6,332 nucleotides of DNA from Bacillota bacterium (GTDB lineage Bacteria; Bacillota; Clostridia; Peptostreptococcales; Anaerovoracaceae). Each line of letters opens with the position of its first letter. Positions within the stretch are counted from its first letter, which is position 1. Both the position numbers and the translations under genes were made by a program. Positions 5,940 to 6,332 of the stretch are shown in pieces. Location: assembly GCA_029266295.1 (NCBI GenBank), contig JAQSXD010000224.1, positions 1-6,332 on the forward strand, given 5' to 3'. Under the pieces are notes generated by a model. The model was not told where the DNA came from, did no database searches, and was given only the letters and a program-made list of their open reading frames with translations.

Positions 5940-6332
5940 TGTCAGAAAAAATGGCAACCAGACAGGCTTATGGAGAAGTTCTCGCTGAGCTTGGTGGAAA
6001 AAATCAGAATATCGTAGTTCTTGATGCGGACTTATCCAAATCAACAATGACGGCAGTGTTTGCTGGTAAGTACCCGGAGCGCTTCTTCAATATGGGTATT
6101 TCAGAGCAGAATCTCTATGGAGTAGCGGCGGGTATCGCTCATTCAGGGAAAACTGTCTTTGCGAGCACCTTTGCGATGTTTGCGGCGGGAAGAGCTTTTG
6201 AAATTATTAGAAACTCTATTGGCTATACGAAGGCCAATGTGAAGATTTGCGCAACGCACGCAGGTGTAACGGTAGGGGAAGACGGCGGAAGCCATCAGTC
6301 CATTGAAGACCTTGCATTGATGCGAACGATCC
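5939..6332 (+). CDS. Transketolase, C-terminal (pyrimidine-binding) subunit, partial
   Basis: 131 codons are present and the frame is open to the window edge; the full family protein is usually about 310 residues, so more than half is missing. It starts MSEKMATRQAYGEVLAEL, followed by NIVVLDADLSKSTMT (24-38), RFFNMGISEQNLYGVAAG (48-65) and ATHAGVTVGEDGGSHQ (105-120). The ISEQN block holds the glutamate (Glu56) that activates the thiamine diphosphate aminopyrimidine in this superfamily, and GEDGGSHQ is the transketolase-type substrate loop with its histidine. It pairs with the N-terminal subunit encoded just upstream, its ATG overlapping that gene's stop by one base. The regular catalytic C-terminal end lies outside the window. 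Confidence 0.95.
   Translation, partial: MSEKMATRQAYGEVLAELGGKNQNIVVLDADLSKSTMTAVFAGKYPERFFNMGISEQNLYGVAAGIAHSGKTVFASTFAMFAAGRAFEIIRNSIGYTKANVKICATHAGVTVGEDGGSHQSIEDLALMRTI

Noticed and set aside
1..6332. CRISPR arrays, tRNA/rRNA genes, integrases or attachment sites
   Set aside because: I looked for regularly spaced repeats, cloverleaf-like segments and mobile-element genes and saw none. The window is almost entirely coding on one strand.

Overview
The window reads as chromosomal DNA from a low-to-mid GC member of the Clostridia (Firmicutes). The grounds are strong AGGAGG-type ribosome binding sites, TTG start use, an EndoA/MazF-type toxin almost colinear with the Bacillus protein as I remember it, a split two-subunit transketolase, and secondary cell wall polymer (SCWP) genes of the csaB/tagA type. 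I cannot name the genus from the sequence alone. All genes lie on the + strand and the region is densely packed.

Left block (1-874): the last codons of a probable MazE/EndoAI-type antitoxin run into a MazF/EndoA (PemK-family) mRNA endoribonuclease. A small exported protein of unknown function follows; its ribosome binding site overlaps the toxin stop codon, so the three genes look like one transcript. A strong intrinsic terminator at 826-874 closes this unit.

Right block (about 935-6332, running off the edge): a sigma-A-like promoter (TTTACT, 17 bp, TACAAT) sits just before an inverted repeat that would form a stem-loop at the 5' end of the transcript. The operon then encodes a polytopic membrane protein with a large extracytoplasmic domain (DUF5693-like), a CsaB-type polysaccharide pyruvyl transferase, a TagA/WecG-type N-acetylmannosaminyl transferase, and the N- and C-terminal subunits of transketolase (the latter cut by the window edge). 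Gaps between the genes range from 40 bp to overlaps, with no terminator between them.

How they fit: in the known SCWP pathway TagA adds ManNAc to lipid-linked GlcNAc and CsaB puts a pyruvate ketal on ManNAc; the pyruvylated polymer anchors S-layer (SLH) proteins. The DUF5693-like membrane protein heads this operon and is the most interesting unknown: its outer domain has a strand/helix rhythm suggestive of a TIM barrel, so a role in handling the same glycan at the membrane is a reasonable but unproven inference. The transketolase pair is ordinary carbon metabolism, translationally coupled to tagA. Several starts were moved inward from the longest open frame on ribosome-binding-site or homology grounds (toxin 26, DUF5693 1038, tagA 4351, transketolase N 5115).
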